Shown in pieces: positions 19,923 to 30,044 of a DNA stretch of 64,000 bases (positions are counted from its first letter, which is position 1; the number at the start of each line of letters is the position of its first letter). Origin of the DNA: an uncultured Woeseiaceae bacterium (GTDB taxonomy: Bacteria > Pseudomonadota > Gammaproteobacteria > Steroidobacterales > Woeseiaceae); contig CAJQPL010000031.1 in the NCBI GenBank assembly GCA_905480215.1, positions 30,206-94,205 on the forward strand, read 5' to 3'. The notes beneath the pieces are model-generated. The model ran no database searches and had not been told where the DNA came from. It was given only the letters and a program-made list of their open reading frames with translations. The position numbers and the translations under genes are program-made.

Positions 19923-20506
19923 TGACTAGCCTGCAACACGCTGCTCTCAAGATCATCCGGCGTGTTGATGTTGTCCAGCGATCCCGGCTCAATTTGTTGT
20001 AGTAAGCGCGTATCCGAGCGAATCAGCATCTTGCGAGGACACACGATACCGTCATCCACAAACTGTTGCACGATAGCCTTGCAGCCAACATGGTACACAG
20101 CGCATAAGGGTTCAGGAAGGCCGTCATAAGTACTCGTATAAGCCGTGAATGGCTGATCGCCGTTACGAGACGCCAGCAAGTGCTCGATTGTCGCCTTCGT
20201 GATATTTGGCAAATCGCAGGCGGTGACCAGCCAATCGACATCGGGATGTTCTTCAAGGGCGGAGAGAATTCCGGCTATGGGTCCAACATTCTCATAGCGG
20301 TCGACGATCTGCTTGAACTGGCTGCGTTCAGCATCATCCGCTTGACCTGCACGAGTGGAGACAAACACTTGCTGCACCGATTGGCCGAGTAAATCGACAA
20401 CGAACGCCAGTTGCGATTGCCCGTTCCTATCCAGCAAGGCCTTATCGCGCCCCATACGCCGGCTTTCGCCACCGGCGAGCACCAAACCAAAGACAGGCCT
20501 AAGCAT
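19919..20506 (-). CDS. mobA: Molybdenum cofactor guanylyltransferase MobA
   Basis: GLVLAGGESRRMGRDKALL, VTACDLPNI. Confidence 0.92.
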   Translation of the reverse strand: MLRPVFGLVLAGGESRRMGRDKALLDRNGQSQLAFVVDLLGQSVQQVFVSTRAGQADDAERSQFKQIVDRYENVGPIAGILSALEEHPDVDWLVTACDLPNITKATIEHLLASRNGDQPFTAYTSTYDGLPEPLCAVYHVGCKAIVQQFVDDGIVCPRKMLIRSDTRLLQQIEPGSLDNINTPDDLESSVLQASQ

Positions 20507-21002
20507 CGCGTTCAAAATCCCGCTTGCCACCACTTTTTGAGATGAGTTTCGTTTCACTGATAACAATATCGTGCGACAGCGCTTTCAACATGTCATAGAC
20601 CGTCAATGCGGCAACACTGGCACCGGTCAACGCCTCCATCTCCACGCCTGTCTTGTGCGTCACTTTGCAACAACATTCAATAATTGCGTCGCTACCTTGC
20701 ACCTCGATCTTTATCTTGCAGCTATTCAGTCCCAGCGGATGGCAGAACGGAATCAGCTCGTGAGTTTTCTTTGCCGCCATGACCCCGGCAATAATTGCAG
20801 TCGCAAACACAGGCCCTTTTTTGGTGGATATTTCTTTGTCGGATACCGCTGCCAGGACCTCATCCGGCAGGCGAACGATGGACTGCGCACAAGCCTCACG
20901 GTCGGTAACTGCTTTATCGCTTACATCGACCATGGTTGGTCGGTTATCGCTATCTACGTGACTGAGTTTGCTCAATTCATCCGCCCATTCTGTACATTTC
21001 AA
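20499..21002 (-). CDS. moaC: Cyclic pyranopterin monophosphate synthase MoaC
   Basis: MVDVSDKAVTDREA, IPFCHPLGL, KTGVEMEALTGASVAALTVYDMLKA. Confidence 0.95.
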   Translation of the reverse strand: MKCTEWADELSKLSHVDSDNRPTMVDVSDKAVTDREACAQSIVRLPDEVLAAVSDKEISTKKGPVFATAIIAGVMAAKKTHELIPFCHPLGLNSCKIKIEVQGSDAIIECCCKVTHKTGVEMEALTGASVAALTVYDMLKALSHDIVISETKLISKSGGKRDFERDA

Positions 21003-22038
21003 CTTTCCTTAAAACATGGTGTTCTGCCAAGTCGGGGCTGCGCAGCTCACTGTATCGGTCGGCTCGCTGCAGCCAGATACTCGACAGAATATCCCTGATT
21101 TCGTCATCCGCCGCACCGTTCCGCAGCGACGCTCTCAAATCTGTTCCCTGATTGGCAAACAAGCAGGTATACAACATGCCGTCCGCAGATAAGCGTGCGC
21201 GACTACAATCGCCGCAAAATGGTTCGGTAACGGACGATATGAAACCAATCTCGCCGCCGCCATCAACATATTCATACCGCCGTGCGACTTCGCCCGCATA
21301 ATTCCTGCCAACAGCGCGCAACTGCCAACGTTCCTGGATTTTCGCCAGCAAGTCTTTAGATGGCACAACTTGATTCATGCGCCAGCCATTGCGATTACCG
21401 ACGTCCATGAATTCGATGAGTCGCACGATCGTGCCGCTGCCATGGAAGTGCTCAAGCAAATCCATGACCGTATGATCATTGACTCCCTTTTGCACAACAA
21501 CATTGATCTTAACCGGACCCAGGCCGGCGTCCTCTGCAGCCTTGATTCCTGTAAGAACTTGTTGCAATTCGCCTCTCCCACCACTCATGGCACGAAAAAC
21601 ATCTGCATCAACGCTATCAAGACTAACTGTCACTCGATGTAGTCCGGCAGCCGCTAACTTTTCAGCCGCAGGTGCCAGCAACATGCCGTTCGTTGTCAAC
21701 GCGAGATCCTCAACGCCGGGCAGGCTCACCAGCCGCCGAATAAGATCGCCAATTTTTTTATCCAGCAAGGGTTCGCCACCGGTCAATCGAATTTTGCTGA
21801 CGCCGAGCTCACTGGCTGCCGCTGCGACGCGCATGATCTCGTCGTAGTTCAGCCGTTGCTGTTTCTTTAGAAATTCGTAGTCCGAATTGTACTTTGCTTC
21901 TGGCATGCAATACGGGCAGCGAAAATTGCACTGATCAAGCACTGAGATGCGCAGATCATGCAGCGGTCGAGATAGCGCATCTACGATAGGCGCAGAGCCA
22001 CCGGCAGACTCACTTTTAGGATTGATTTGGGACGTCAT
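20977..22038 (-). CDS. moaA: GTP 3',8-cyclase MoaA
   Basis: Radical SAM DQCNFRCPYCMP, C-terminal CGDCSRARLSADGMLYTCLF and terminal GG. Confidence 0.95.
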   Translation of the reverse strand: MTSQINPKSESAGGSAPIVDALSRPLHDLRISVLDQCNFRCPYCMPEAKYNSDYEFLKKQQRLNYDEIMRVAAAASELGVSKIRLTGGEPLLDKKIGDLIRRLVSLPGVEDLALTTNGMLLAPAAEKLAAAGLHRVTVSLDSVDADVFRAMSGGRGELQQVLTGIKAAEDAGLGPVKINVVVQKGVNDHTVMDLLEHFHGSGTIVRLIEFMDVGNRNGWRMNQVVPSKDLLAKIQERWQLRAVGRNYAGEVARRYEYVDGGGEIGFISSVTEPFCGDCSRARLSADGMLYTCLFANQGTDLRASLRNGAADDEIRDILSSIWLQRADRYSELRSPDLAEHHVLRKVEMYRMGG

Positions 22039-22139
22039 GCAGGCATTGTGCATTAAGAGCCGCCATGACCCAATAGATTCAGACCTTAATCGCCGCATTT
22101 GGTAAGCTCTTTCTCCGTAGCCATAGCAGAGAACACTCA

Positions 22140-23342
22140 ATGAATGTCACTTTTTCAAACGAAGAGATCGCTTTTCGCGCAGAGGTGCGAGCATTCTTCG
22201 AAACTGAATTTCCTCAGGACATTCTGGAAAAGCAGAGACTCTCTATAGCGCTAACACGTGAAGACGTCGTGCGCTGGCACAAAGTGGCCTACAAACGCGG
22301 CTGGGGTGCGCCGAATTGGCCGACTGAGCACGGCGGCACAGGCTGGACCTCAGTGCAAAAATACATTTTTGCTGACGAACAAGCACGTGCCTCCGCGCCT
22401 GTATATCTATCCTTCGGCGTCTCCATGGTCGGACCCATCATTTACACCTTCGGCACCGAACAACAGAAACAGCGTTTTCTACCCGACATCCTGGAATTCA
22501 ATACCTGGTGGTGCCAGGGCTACTCGGAGCCCGGCTCCGGCTCCGACCTTGCATCGCTAAGTACCAAGGCGGACCTCAATGGTGATCATTACGTCGTCAA
22601 CGGCACCAAGACCTGGACCACGCTTGCGCAATTTGCCGATTGGATTTTCTGTCTGGTGCGAACAAATAGTGACGTTGCCAGACGCCAGGAAGGCATCAGC
22701 TTCGTTCTGATCGACATGAAGCAGCCCGGTGTAAGCGTCAAACCAATCAAATTGCTGGACGGCGAATGTGAGGTCAATGAGATCCACTTCGACAATGTGA
22801 AGATACCCGTTGAAAATCTCGTCGGCGAGGAAGGCAAAGGCTGGACCTACGGCAAGGTCCTGCTGCAACACGAGCGCACGAACATTGCCGGGGTGGCGAA
22901 TTCGAAGTACCGATTGGAGCGTCTTCGAGCACAAACAAACGAATCAATTCGCGGTGCAACGCCGTTGGCAAATAATTCAGTATTCATGCGCAAGCTCGCT
23001 GCCGCTGAAGTTGAATTGAAAGCGCTTGAGTACACCGAGCTTCGCACGCTGGCTTCGATAAGCTCCGGAAAAGCGCCGGGACCAGAGTCATCAATATTGA
23101 AAGTCGCCGGTACAGAGCTACACCAGCAAATCGACTCACTGTACGTCGAGGCAGCTGGATATTACGCGTTACCTTTCGTGCCCGAGCAATACGATATCGA
23201 CTTCCCTATAGATGAGCGTATCGGCAACGGCACGCAAACTAAGTCCGCGCTTTCGTATTTTAATCACCGCAAAGTTTCTATTTTCGGTGGTTCCAACGAA
23301 ATTCAAAAGAACATTATTGCCAAGCACGTGCTTGGTATATAG
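22140..23342 (+). CDS. Acyl-CoA dehydrogenase family protein (PimC-like large subunit)
   Basis: GYSEPGSGSDLASLSTKA, FGGSNEIQKNIIAKHVLG; paired with a second ACAD. Confidence 0.9.
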   Translation: MNVTFSNEEIAFRAEVRAFFETEFPQDILEKQRLSIALTREDVVRWHKVAYKRGWGAPNWPTEHGGTGWTSVQKYIFADEQARASAPVYLSFGVSMVGPIIYTFGTEQQKQRFLPDILEFNTWWCQGYSEPGSGSDLASLSTKADLNGDHYVVNGTKTWTTLAQFADWIFCLVRTNSDVARRQEGISFVLIDMKQPGVSVKPIKLLDGECEVNEIHFDNVKIPVENLVGEEGKGWTYGKVLLQHERTNIAGVANSKYRLERLRAQTNESIRGATPLANNSVFMRKLAAAEVELKALEYTELRTLASISSGKAPGPESSILKVAGTELHQQIDSLYVEAAGYYALPFVPEQYDIDFPIDERIGNGTQTKSALSYFNHRKVSIFGGSNEIQKNIIAKHVLGI

Positions 23343-23355
23343 GCGGCGGATAAAA

Positions 23356-24501
23356 ATGGACCTTTCACTCAACGACGTACAAATGATGCTTGCCGACAGC
23401 GTCGACAAATTTATTGGCAACGACTACGACTTCGAGACGCGACAGAAATATGCGGACAGCAAGCAAGGTTACAGCGATGCCGCCTGGCAAACTTTCGCGG
23501 AGCTTGGCTGGACATCCGTCACTCTCAGTGAAGACGACGGCGGTTTCGGTGGCGGCCCGGTTGACCTGACAGTAGTAATGGAGCGCTTTGGCCGCGGACT
23601 GGTCGTGGAGCCTTTTCTCGCGAACGTAGTATTGGCTGGCGGGGTTTTGAAACGTGACGCGAACGCGACGCAGAAATCTGCATGGTTGCTTGCTGCCATA
23701 AGTGGTGAGCTGCAAACCACTCTCGCCTTTACTGAACCATCATCCGGCTACCAGATAAGTGATATCACAACGACTGCCGTCAGTGGCGAAGACGACGACC
23801 AATCGTGGCAGCTCAGCGGCAGCAAAGCCCACGTCATCAACGGTGGCAGCGCCGAACTGATTATCGTCGCTGCAAGGACGTCCGGCGAGCGCAGGGATAA
23901 ACACGGCATTACCCTGTTCGGAATACCTGCCACTGCGCCCGGCATGACAATTCGCAGCTACCCGACGGTCGATGGCTTGCGCGCTGCCGAGATCAGTCTG
24001 GATAACGTAATGGCGAACCACTCCCAGGTTATCGGCAAGATCGACTCAGGCTACGAAACCCTGAATTCAGCCGTTGCGGATGCAACGCTGGCCGTTTGCG
24101 CCGAAGCAATCGGCATCATGACAGTGCTCACCGAAAAGACGATCGAATTCTCGAAAGGACGGGTTCAGTTCGGCGTACCAATTAGTAGCTTCCAGGCACT
24201 GCAACACCGCATGGTCGAAATGTACACAGCCTGTGAGCAAAGTCGTTCGTTGCTAATGTGGGCGGCTATGATGATGCACAAAGGGGGCCCTGCGGCTGAG
24301 CAGGCGATACATTCAATTAAATATCAGGTCGGTATCGCCGGTAAGCGCGTCGGAGAAGAGGCCATACAGATTCATGGCGGCATGGGCGTAACGTGGGAGT
24401 TAGACGTCTCCCACTACTTCAAGCGCCTGACTGCCATCGGCTTAATGTTTGGCAGTGCCGACTGGCATCTGGACCAACTTGCAGCACCCGACGTCGCGTG
24501 A
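23356..24501 (+). CDS. Acyl-CoA dehydrogenase family protein (PimD-like small subunit)
   Basis: ACAD fold, AFTEPSSGYQ, IQIHGGMGVTWELDVSHYFKRL. Confidence 0.9.
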   Translation: MDLSLNDVQMMLADSVDKFIGNDYDFETRQKYADSKQGYSDAAWQTFAELGWTSVTLSEDDGGFGGGPVDLTVVMERFGRGLVVEPFLANVVLAGGVLKRDANATQKSAWLLAAISGELQTTLAFTEPSSGYQISDITTTAVSGEDDDQSWQLSGSKAHVINGGSAELIIVAARTSGERRDKHGITLFGIPATAPGMTIRSYPTVDGLRAAEISLDNVMANHSQVIGKIDSGYETLNSAVADATLAVCAEAIGIMTVLTEKTIEFSKGRVQFGVPISSFQALQHRMVEMYTACEQSRSLLMWAAMMMHKGGPAAEQAIHSIKYQVGIAGKRVGEEAIQIHGGMGVTWELDVSHYFKRLTAIGLMFGSADWHLDQLAAPDVA

Positions 24502-25250
24502 TCCCCAACAGCATCGCAGTCTATTTTGCCGCCAATCAGGAGGTTCTCTGGCTAACTACGCTGCTCGTTGATCTGGGCGGCACCGTTCTGCTGTATAGGC
24601 TTTTTGGCAAAGCAGGACTTCAAGTTGCGATCGCTACGGCTATTATTCTGGCCAATATTCAAGGTCCAAAACTGACTATCATTTTTGGCTTGCAGACCAG
24701 TCTCGGCGTCATCTTTTATTCCACCATATTTTTCGCAACCGATGTATTGAGCGAAAACTACGGACGTGCGGAAGCTAACAAAGCGGTGCGCATGGGTTTT
24801 GCAGTCAGTGTAATTGTGCTACTCATGCTCAGTCTCGCGCTGCTCTACCAACCCAGCGATAAACCGGAAACGGCCGCCTTCGCATCCAGTATTCACAATG
24901 CTTTCGTGACCATTGTGAACTTCACGCCACGATTCGTGTTCGGCTCGCTGCTGGCCTACTACATTAGCCAGAGTTTTGACGTTTGGGCATTTCACAAAAT
25001 CAAGACGATAACGGGAGAGCGCTGGCTGTGGCTACGAAACACCGGGTCGACACTACTCTCTCAGGTGCTGGATACCGCAGTATATTCGCTCGTCGTTTGG
25101 TGGGGTATCGTTGACTTGAGAACAGCAATTGCCCTCGGCGCGGCAAAGTATGTATTCAAGCTGGCGATCGCAATGATTGATACAATTTTTGTTTACTGGG
25201 CTCGGCATACATTTCGCCAGCGACAAGCTATGCAGGCATTACCCGACTAG
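24498..25250 (+). CDS. Queuosine precursor transporter (VUT/YhhQ family)
   Basis: ANIQGPKLTIIFGLQTSLGVIFYSTIFFATDVLSENYGRAEANKAVRMGF; GTG start overlaps the upstream TGA. Confidence 0.85.
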   Translation: MIPNSIAVYFAANQEVLWLTTLLVDLGGTVLLYRLFGKAGLQVAIATAIILANIQGPKLTIIFGLQTSLGVIFYSTIFFATDVLSENYGRAEANKAVRMGFAVSVIVLLMLSLALLYQPSDKPETAAFASSIHNAFVTIVNFTPRFVFGSLLAYYISQSFDVWAFHKIKTITGERWLWLRNTGSTLLSQVLDTAVYSLVVWWGIVDLRTAIALGAAKYVFKLAIAMIDTIFVYWARHTFRQRQAMQALPD

Positions 25251-25264
25251 AAGGTGACACAATT

Positions 25265-26068
25265 ATGAAATGCTCAGGTGTCATAACAATGACAACAGAT
25301 TTTGGTCATAAGGGACCATTTACGGCTGTTATGCGCGGCGTCATTCTTAGTCGGAATCCTGACGCGAAAATCATCGACCTCGCGCACGATATTCCACCAC
25401 AGTGGCCACCCGAGGCAGGATTCTGGATTCGTCGGGCGTATTCATATTTTCCCGCAGGGTCGATTCACCTCGGGATCGTTGATCCCGGTGTCGGCACGGA
25501 ACGCGACATTCTGCTTGCCGAAAGTGACGGGCACGTATTCATCGCACCGGACAACGGTCTTCTGGCATCGTTGCTTGATCACGCCGACGATGCGAACGTG
25601 TGGCGACTCGAGATGGATCGCCTCTCTAGCCTCAGCCTTCCACCACCCAGCGCGACGTTTCATGGCAGAGATATATTTGCGCCAGTCGCCGCTGAACTAG
25701 CCGCTGGCCGGCTATCCCTGAGCGCTATAGGCAAGCCCGTTAATGAGTGGACTCCGGCATGGCTGGATGAGCCCGATGAGCGCGCTAATAAAGTGACCGG
25801 ATCGATCGTTACCATAGACGCATTTGGCAATCTCATTAGCAATATTGACGCATCGATGATCGAGGACTTTCGCCAGCCTATCGCCAATATCGCGGGACAT
25901 GCCATCGAGATGCTGACAACCTATGGTCGCGCCAAGCCTGGCAGTTTACTAGCGCTCATCAATTCTTTTGGCGTTATTGAAATTGCCAAAGCTGAAGGAA
26001 GCGCGGCCGACGGATTAGGATCCGAACGTGGCGCGCCGCTGATTATTAGCGACGGAGCAAGCGCCTGA
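25265..26068 (+). CDS. SAM hydroxide adenosyltransferase (DUF62 / fluorinase superfamily)
   Basis: MTTDFGHKGPFTAVMRGVI, GIVDPGVGTERD, APDNGLL, FHGRDIFAPVAA. Confidence 0.88.
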   Translation: MKCSGVITMTTDFGHKGPFTAVMRGVILSRNPDAKIIDLAHDIPPQWPPEAGFWIRRAYSYFPAGSIHLGIVDPGVGTERDILLAESDGHVFIAPDNGLLASLLDHADDANVWRLEMDRLSSLSLPPPSATFHGRDIFAPVAAELAAGRLSLSAIGKPVNEWTPAWLDEPDERANKVTGSIVTIDAFGNLISNIDASMIEDFRQPIANIAGHAIEMLTTYGRAKPGSLLALINSFGVIEIAKAEGSAADGLGSERGAPLIISDGASA

Positions 26069-26069
26069 T

Positions 26070-27752
26070 CTAGCCTTGTTGTTGCATCGCTTGTTTTTCG
26101 AGTTTCGCCCACGAGTCGCGCAGCGTCACTACCCGATTGAAGATTCGTTTGTTGGCAGAATCTGTCTCACTGTCGGGACAAAAATACCCAAGCCGCTCAA
26201 ACTGAACTACTTCGCCAGAACTCAATTCAGACAATGAAGGTTCGAGTTTCGCAGATACCGTTTCAAGCGAAGTTGCGTTGAGAACCGCGCGGAAATCTTC
26301 CGCCTTGTTTGGATTCACTTCTGTGAACAAGCGATCGTAGAGATTGACCTCGGCATCGATGCAATGCGCGCTGGAAACCCAATGAATAGTGCCCTTCACT
26401 TTGCGCTCACTGCGGCCCGTGCCACTGCGTGTATCGGGGTCGTAGCTGCAGCGCAATTCAACGACGTCGCCTGCGTCGTTCTTAATCACTTCGTCGCAGC
26501 GAATAATATAGCCAAAGCGAAGCCGTACTTCGCCGTCAGGTTTTAAGCGAAAGAATTTCCGTGGCGCCTCTTCCATGAAATCGTCTTGTTCAATCCACAG
26601 CTCTCGCGAAAATGGCAGCGACCGGGTACCCATTTCAGGACGGCCCGGATGATTCATCGCCTCCATCATTTCAACTTTGTCGTCCGGATAGTTGCTTAGA
26701 ACAACCTTCAACGGTCTTAGAACTGCCATGCGGCGCGGCGACTCTTCGCCGAGATTTTCGCGAAGACAATTTTCAAACGCACCCATCTCGATAAGCTTGT
26801 TTTTCTTTGTAACTCCGGCCCGTCGTACGAAATCAAGCAATGCAGCAGCCGGGTAACCACGACGGCGCATACCGGAAATCGTGGGCATGCGGGGATCATC
26901 CCAACCGTCAACAATGCCCTCCTCGACCAAAGCATTCAATTTACGTTTACTTGTAATCGCATACGCCAGATTAAGGCGCGAGAACTCGATTTGTCTCGGT
27001 AAATGCTCTGGCTTGAGCTGCTCAAGAAACCAGTTGTACAGCGGCCGGTGGTCTTCAAACTCCAACGTGCATAAAGAGTGCGTGACGCCCTCAAACGCAT
27101 CGGACATCGTGTGCGCAAAGTCGTACAGCGGATAAATGCACCAGCTGTCGCCGGTATGCTGGTGCGACAAATGACGGATACGGTACAGAGCCGGATCGCG
27201 CAAATTCATATTCGGTGATGCCATGTCGATTTTTGCACGCAGCATCATCTCGCCGTCCGCAAACTCGCCGTTACGCATGCGCTCGAACAGTTCGAGGTTT
27301 TCCGCAACACTGCGGTCACGGTACGGGCTGTTCTTGCCAGCTTCCGTCAGTGTTCCGCGATAAGTACGAGTATCCTCAGCACTCAGACTGTCCACGTAGG
27401 CTTTGTCGATTTCGATCAAGCGCACAGCGGCCTTGTGCAATTGGCCAAAGTAGTCGGACGCGTGAGTTAGCCGATCCTGCCAGTCGAAGCCCAGCCAGCG
27501 CACATCTCGCTCGATGGCGTCAACATACTCGACTTTCTCCTTGCCTGGATTGGTATCGTCGAAGCGCAAGTAGGTACGACCGCCGGTTTCAGCGGTGACG
27601 CCGAAATTCAGGCAAATTGCCATCACATGCCCTATATGCAGGTAGCCGTTCGGCTCCGGCGGAAACCGGGTAACGACTTGTTGGTGCTTACCCGACGCCA
27701 GATCATCGTGGATGATTTGACGGATAAAGTCCCGTGATTCGATTTCGCTCAT
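26070..27752 (-). CDS. glnS: Glutaminyl-tRNA synthetase
   Basis: FPPEPNGYLHIGH (HIGH), SRLNLAYAITSKRKL, class I GlxRS fold. Confidence 0.95.
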   Translation of the reverse strand: MSEIESRDFIRQIIHDDLASGKHQQVVTRFPPEPNGYLHIGHVMAICLNFGVTAETGGRTYLRFDDTNPGKEKVEYVDAIERDVRWLGFDWQDRLTHASDYFGQLHKAAVRLIEIDKAYVDSLSAEDTRTYRGTLTEAGKNSPYRDRSVAENLELFERMRNGEFADGEMMLRAKIDMASPNMNLRDPALYRIRHLSHQHTGDSWCIYPLYDFAHTMSDAFEGVTHSLCTLEFEDHRPLYNWFLEQLKPEHLPRQIEFSRLNLAYAITSKRKLNALVEEGIVDGWDDPRMPTISGMRRRGYPAAALLDFVRRAGVTKKNKLIEMGAFENCLRENLGEESPRRMAVLRPLKVVLSNYPDDKVEMMEAMNHPGRPEMGTRSLPFSRELWIEQDDFMEEAPRKFFRLKPDGEVRLRFGYIIRCDEVIKNDAGDVVELRCSYDPDTRSGTGRSERKVKGTIHWVSSAHCIDAEVNLYDRLFTEVNPNKAEDFRAVLNATSLETVSAKLEPSLSELSSGEVVQFERLGYFCPDSETDSANKRIFNRVVTLRDSWAKLEKQAMQQQG

Positions 27753-27872
27753 GAAGATTTCGACAACTGATTTTCGAAGGGGCGTCATTGTACTCGAACT
27801 TGTTTATCCACGGGGCATTTCGCGTACAATATCGCGCCGTTACAGTCACTTCTTCGAGCAGCAAATCGAATT

Positions 27873-29807
27873 ATGCCGAAAATCACCTTACCAGACGGAT
27901 CCGAACGTCAATTTGATACGAGCGCCAGCGGCGCTGACGTGGCAGCCAGCATCGGCGAAGGCCTGGCGAAAGCCGCTGTTGCTGTGCGTGTGGATGGTTC
28001 CGAGTGGGACCTCGACCGACTTATCGAGCAAGACGCGGCAGTGGAAATCATCACCCGCGACTCGGATGACGGCCTTGAACTGCTGCGCCACGACGCGGCA
28101 CATGTATTGGCGGAAGCCGTTAAGGAGTTGTGGCCAGAGACGCAAGTGACCATCGGTCCGGCGATAGACAATGGCTTTTACTACGATTTTGCGCGCGAAG
28201 AGGCGTTTACCGACGCAGACCTCGAGACCATCGAATCGCGCATGAAAGAAATTGTTGAGCGAAACGAGACGATCAGTCGCGAAGTCTGGAAGCGCGATGA
28301 AGCTGTCAATTTTTTCCGCGGCATCGGCGAGCACTACAAAGCAGAAATTATCGAGAGCATCCCGTCGGCAGAGGACCTGACCCTCTACCGCCAGGGAGAC
28401 TTTATTGACCTTTGTCGTGGACCGCACCTGCCGTCTACCGGAAAGCTGGGCAAGTCTTTCAAACTAACGCGCGTTTCCGGTGCCTACTGGCGCGGCGACT
28501 CAAACAACGAAATGCTGCAGCGCATTTACGGCACGGCGTGGTCGAACGACAAGCAGCTTAGAAAGTACTTACACATGCTCGAGGAAGCTGAGAAGCGAGA
28601 TCATCGCCGTCTTGGACGCGTGATGGATCTATTCCATTTCCAGGAAGAAGCGCCCGGCGCCGTGTTCTGGCACCCGAAAGGCTGGTCTGTATTTCAGTCG
28701 CTAATCGGTTACATGCGGCAAAAACAGAACGAAGCCGGTTACCAGGAGATCAACACCCCTGAAATAATGTCGAAAGCGTTGTGGGAGAAGTCCGGGCATA
28801 ACGCGGCTTTTGGCGACAACATGTTTACGTCAGAGACTGCCGACGGTCGCGTTTACGCCGTTAAGCCGATGAATTGCCCGGGGCATGTGCAAGTCTTCAA
28901 GCAGGGAATTACGAGTTACCGCGACCTGCCCGTGCGTCTTGCCGAATTCGGCAAGTGCCATCGCTACGAACCATCGGGCGCCCTTCACGGCATGATGCGC
29001 GTGCGCGCATTCACTCAGGACGATGCGCACATTTTCTGTACGCCGGAGCAGATTACTGCTGAGTCGATTGACGTCTGCAAACTCATTCTCGATATTTATC
29101 GCGGTTTTGGATTTAATGACGTACGTATCAAATTCGCCGACCGGCCAGAAGTCCGAGTCGGAGAAGATGCCGTATGGGACCAGGCCGAGCAGGCCTTGCT
29201 CAAGGCGCTCGAGGTTGGCGGCCTCGATTACACGCACAATCCAGGCGAAGGCGCTTTCTACGGACCCAAACTTGAGTTCGTCTTGCGCGACGCGATTGGT
29301 CGAGACTGGCAGTGCGGCACCTTACAAGTAGATCTCAACATGCCTGGCCGACTGGGCGCCAGTTACATCGGCGAAGACGGCGAGAAACATTTACCCGTCA
29401 TGTTGCATCGCGCGATATTCGGCTCGCTAGAACGCTTCATGGGTATCCTGATCGAGCACCACGCCGGCAACTTGCCGCTATGGCTGGCTCCACAGCAGGT
29501 TAAAGTCCTGACAATTACCTCGGATGCAGATGAATACGCGACGGAGATCGCAACGTTACTTACAGCCAATGGGCTGCGAGCAAGTACAGATCTTAGAAAC
29601 GAGAAAATCTCCTATAAGGTACGGGAACATAGCGTCGCCAAGATCCCGGTGCAGTTCGCGGTCGGCCAACGCGAGTTGGAAAACCGCACGGTTGCTGTAC
29701 GTCGAATTGGCTCCAAGGCACAACAAGTCATGTCGCTTGACGATGCGCTCGCCGCACTCAAAACTGAGATCGAAAACCGCACGGGCAGCGACACTAGCGA
29801 CAACTGA
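27873..29807 (+). CDS. thrS: Threonyl-tRNA synthetase
   Basis: TGS/editing/class II catalytic domains; [46 protein letters not shown]. Confidence 0.97.
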   Translation: MPKITLPDGSERQFDTSASGADVAASIGEGLAKAAVAVRVDGSEWDLDRLIEQDAAVEIITRDSDDGLELLRHDAAHVLAEAVKELWPETQVTIGPAIDNGFYYDFAREEAFTDADLETIESRMKEIVERNETISREVWKRDEAVNFFRGIGEHYKAEIIESIPSAEDLTLYRQGDFIDLCRGPHLPSTGKLGKSFKLTRVSGAYWRGDSNNEMLQRIYGTAWSNDKQLRKYLHMLEEAEKRDHRRLGRVMDLFHFQEEAPGAVFWHPKGWSVFQSLIGYMRQKQNEAGYQEINTPEIMSKALWEKSGHNAAFGDNMFTSETADGRVYAVKPMNCPGHVQVFKQGITSYRDLPVRLAEFGKCHRYEPSGALHGMMRVRAFTQDDAHIFCTPEQITAESIDVCKLILDIYRGFGFNDVRIKFADRPEVRVGEDAVWDQAEQALLKALEVGGLDYTHNPGEGAFYGPKLEFVLRDAIGRDWQCGTLQVDLNMPGRLGASYIGEDGEKHLPVMLHRAIFGSLERFMGILIEHHAGNLPLWLAPQQVKVLTITSDADEYATEIATLLTANGLRASTDLRNEKISYKVREHSVAKIPVQFAVGQRELENRTVAVRRIGSKAQQVMSLDDALAALKTEIENRTGSDTSDN

Positions 29808-29833
29808 TTCTCGGCCTCTGACAAACCCTCTCC

Positions 29834-29874
29834 TGCGCCGCCAGCCCAATAGCTGCAGGCCGGCGCGCCTGTTT
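29834..29874 (+). terminator. Possible imperfect GC-rich terminator after thrS
   Basis: GCGCCG...CAGC-CCAATA-GCTG...CGGCGC followed by a weak GTTT tract. Confidence 0.3.
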
Positions 29875-30044
29875 GATGCTACCAAAATCCCAAACGTGAC
29901 CGGCCCTGCACTCACAATGTGCGCCGCGTCACAGATTCAGCATCCAGTTGCTGTCAAATGTAAAACCAGCGAAAACCCAAGGCTATACTCCCTCGACGCA
30001 AGGAATCCGTGAGCGATTCAACATAAGACCTTGGAGAAAGCGAA

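Noticed and set aside
27800-27830. TTGTTT-N19-TACAAT as a thrS promoter
   Set aside because: -10 is good but the 19-bp spacer and weak -35 make it too uncertain to annotate
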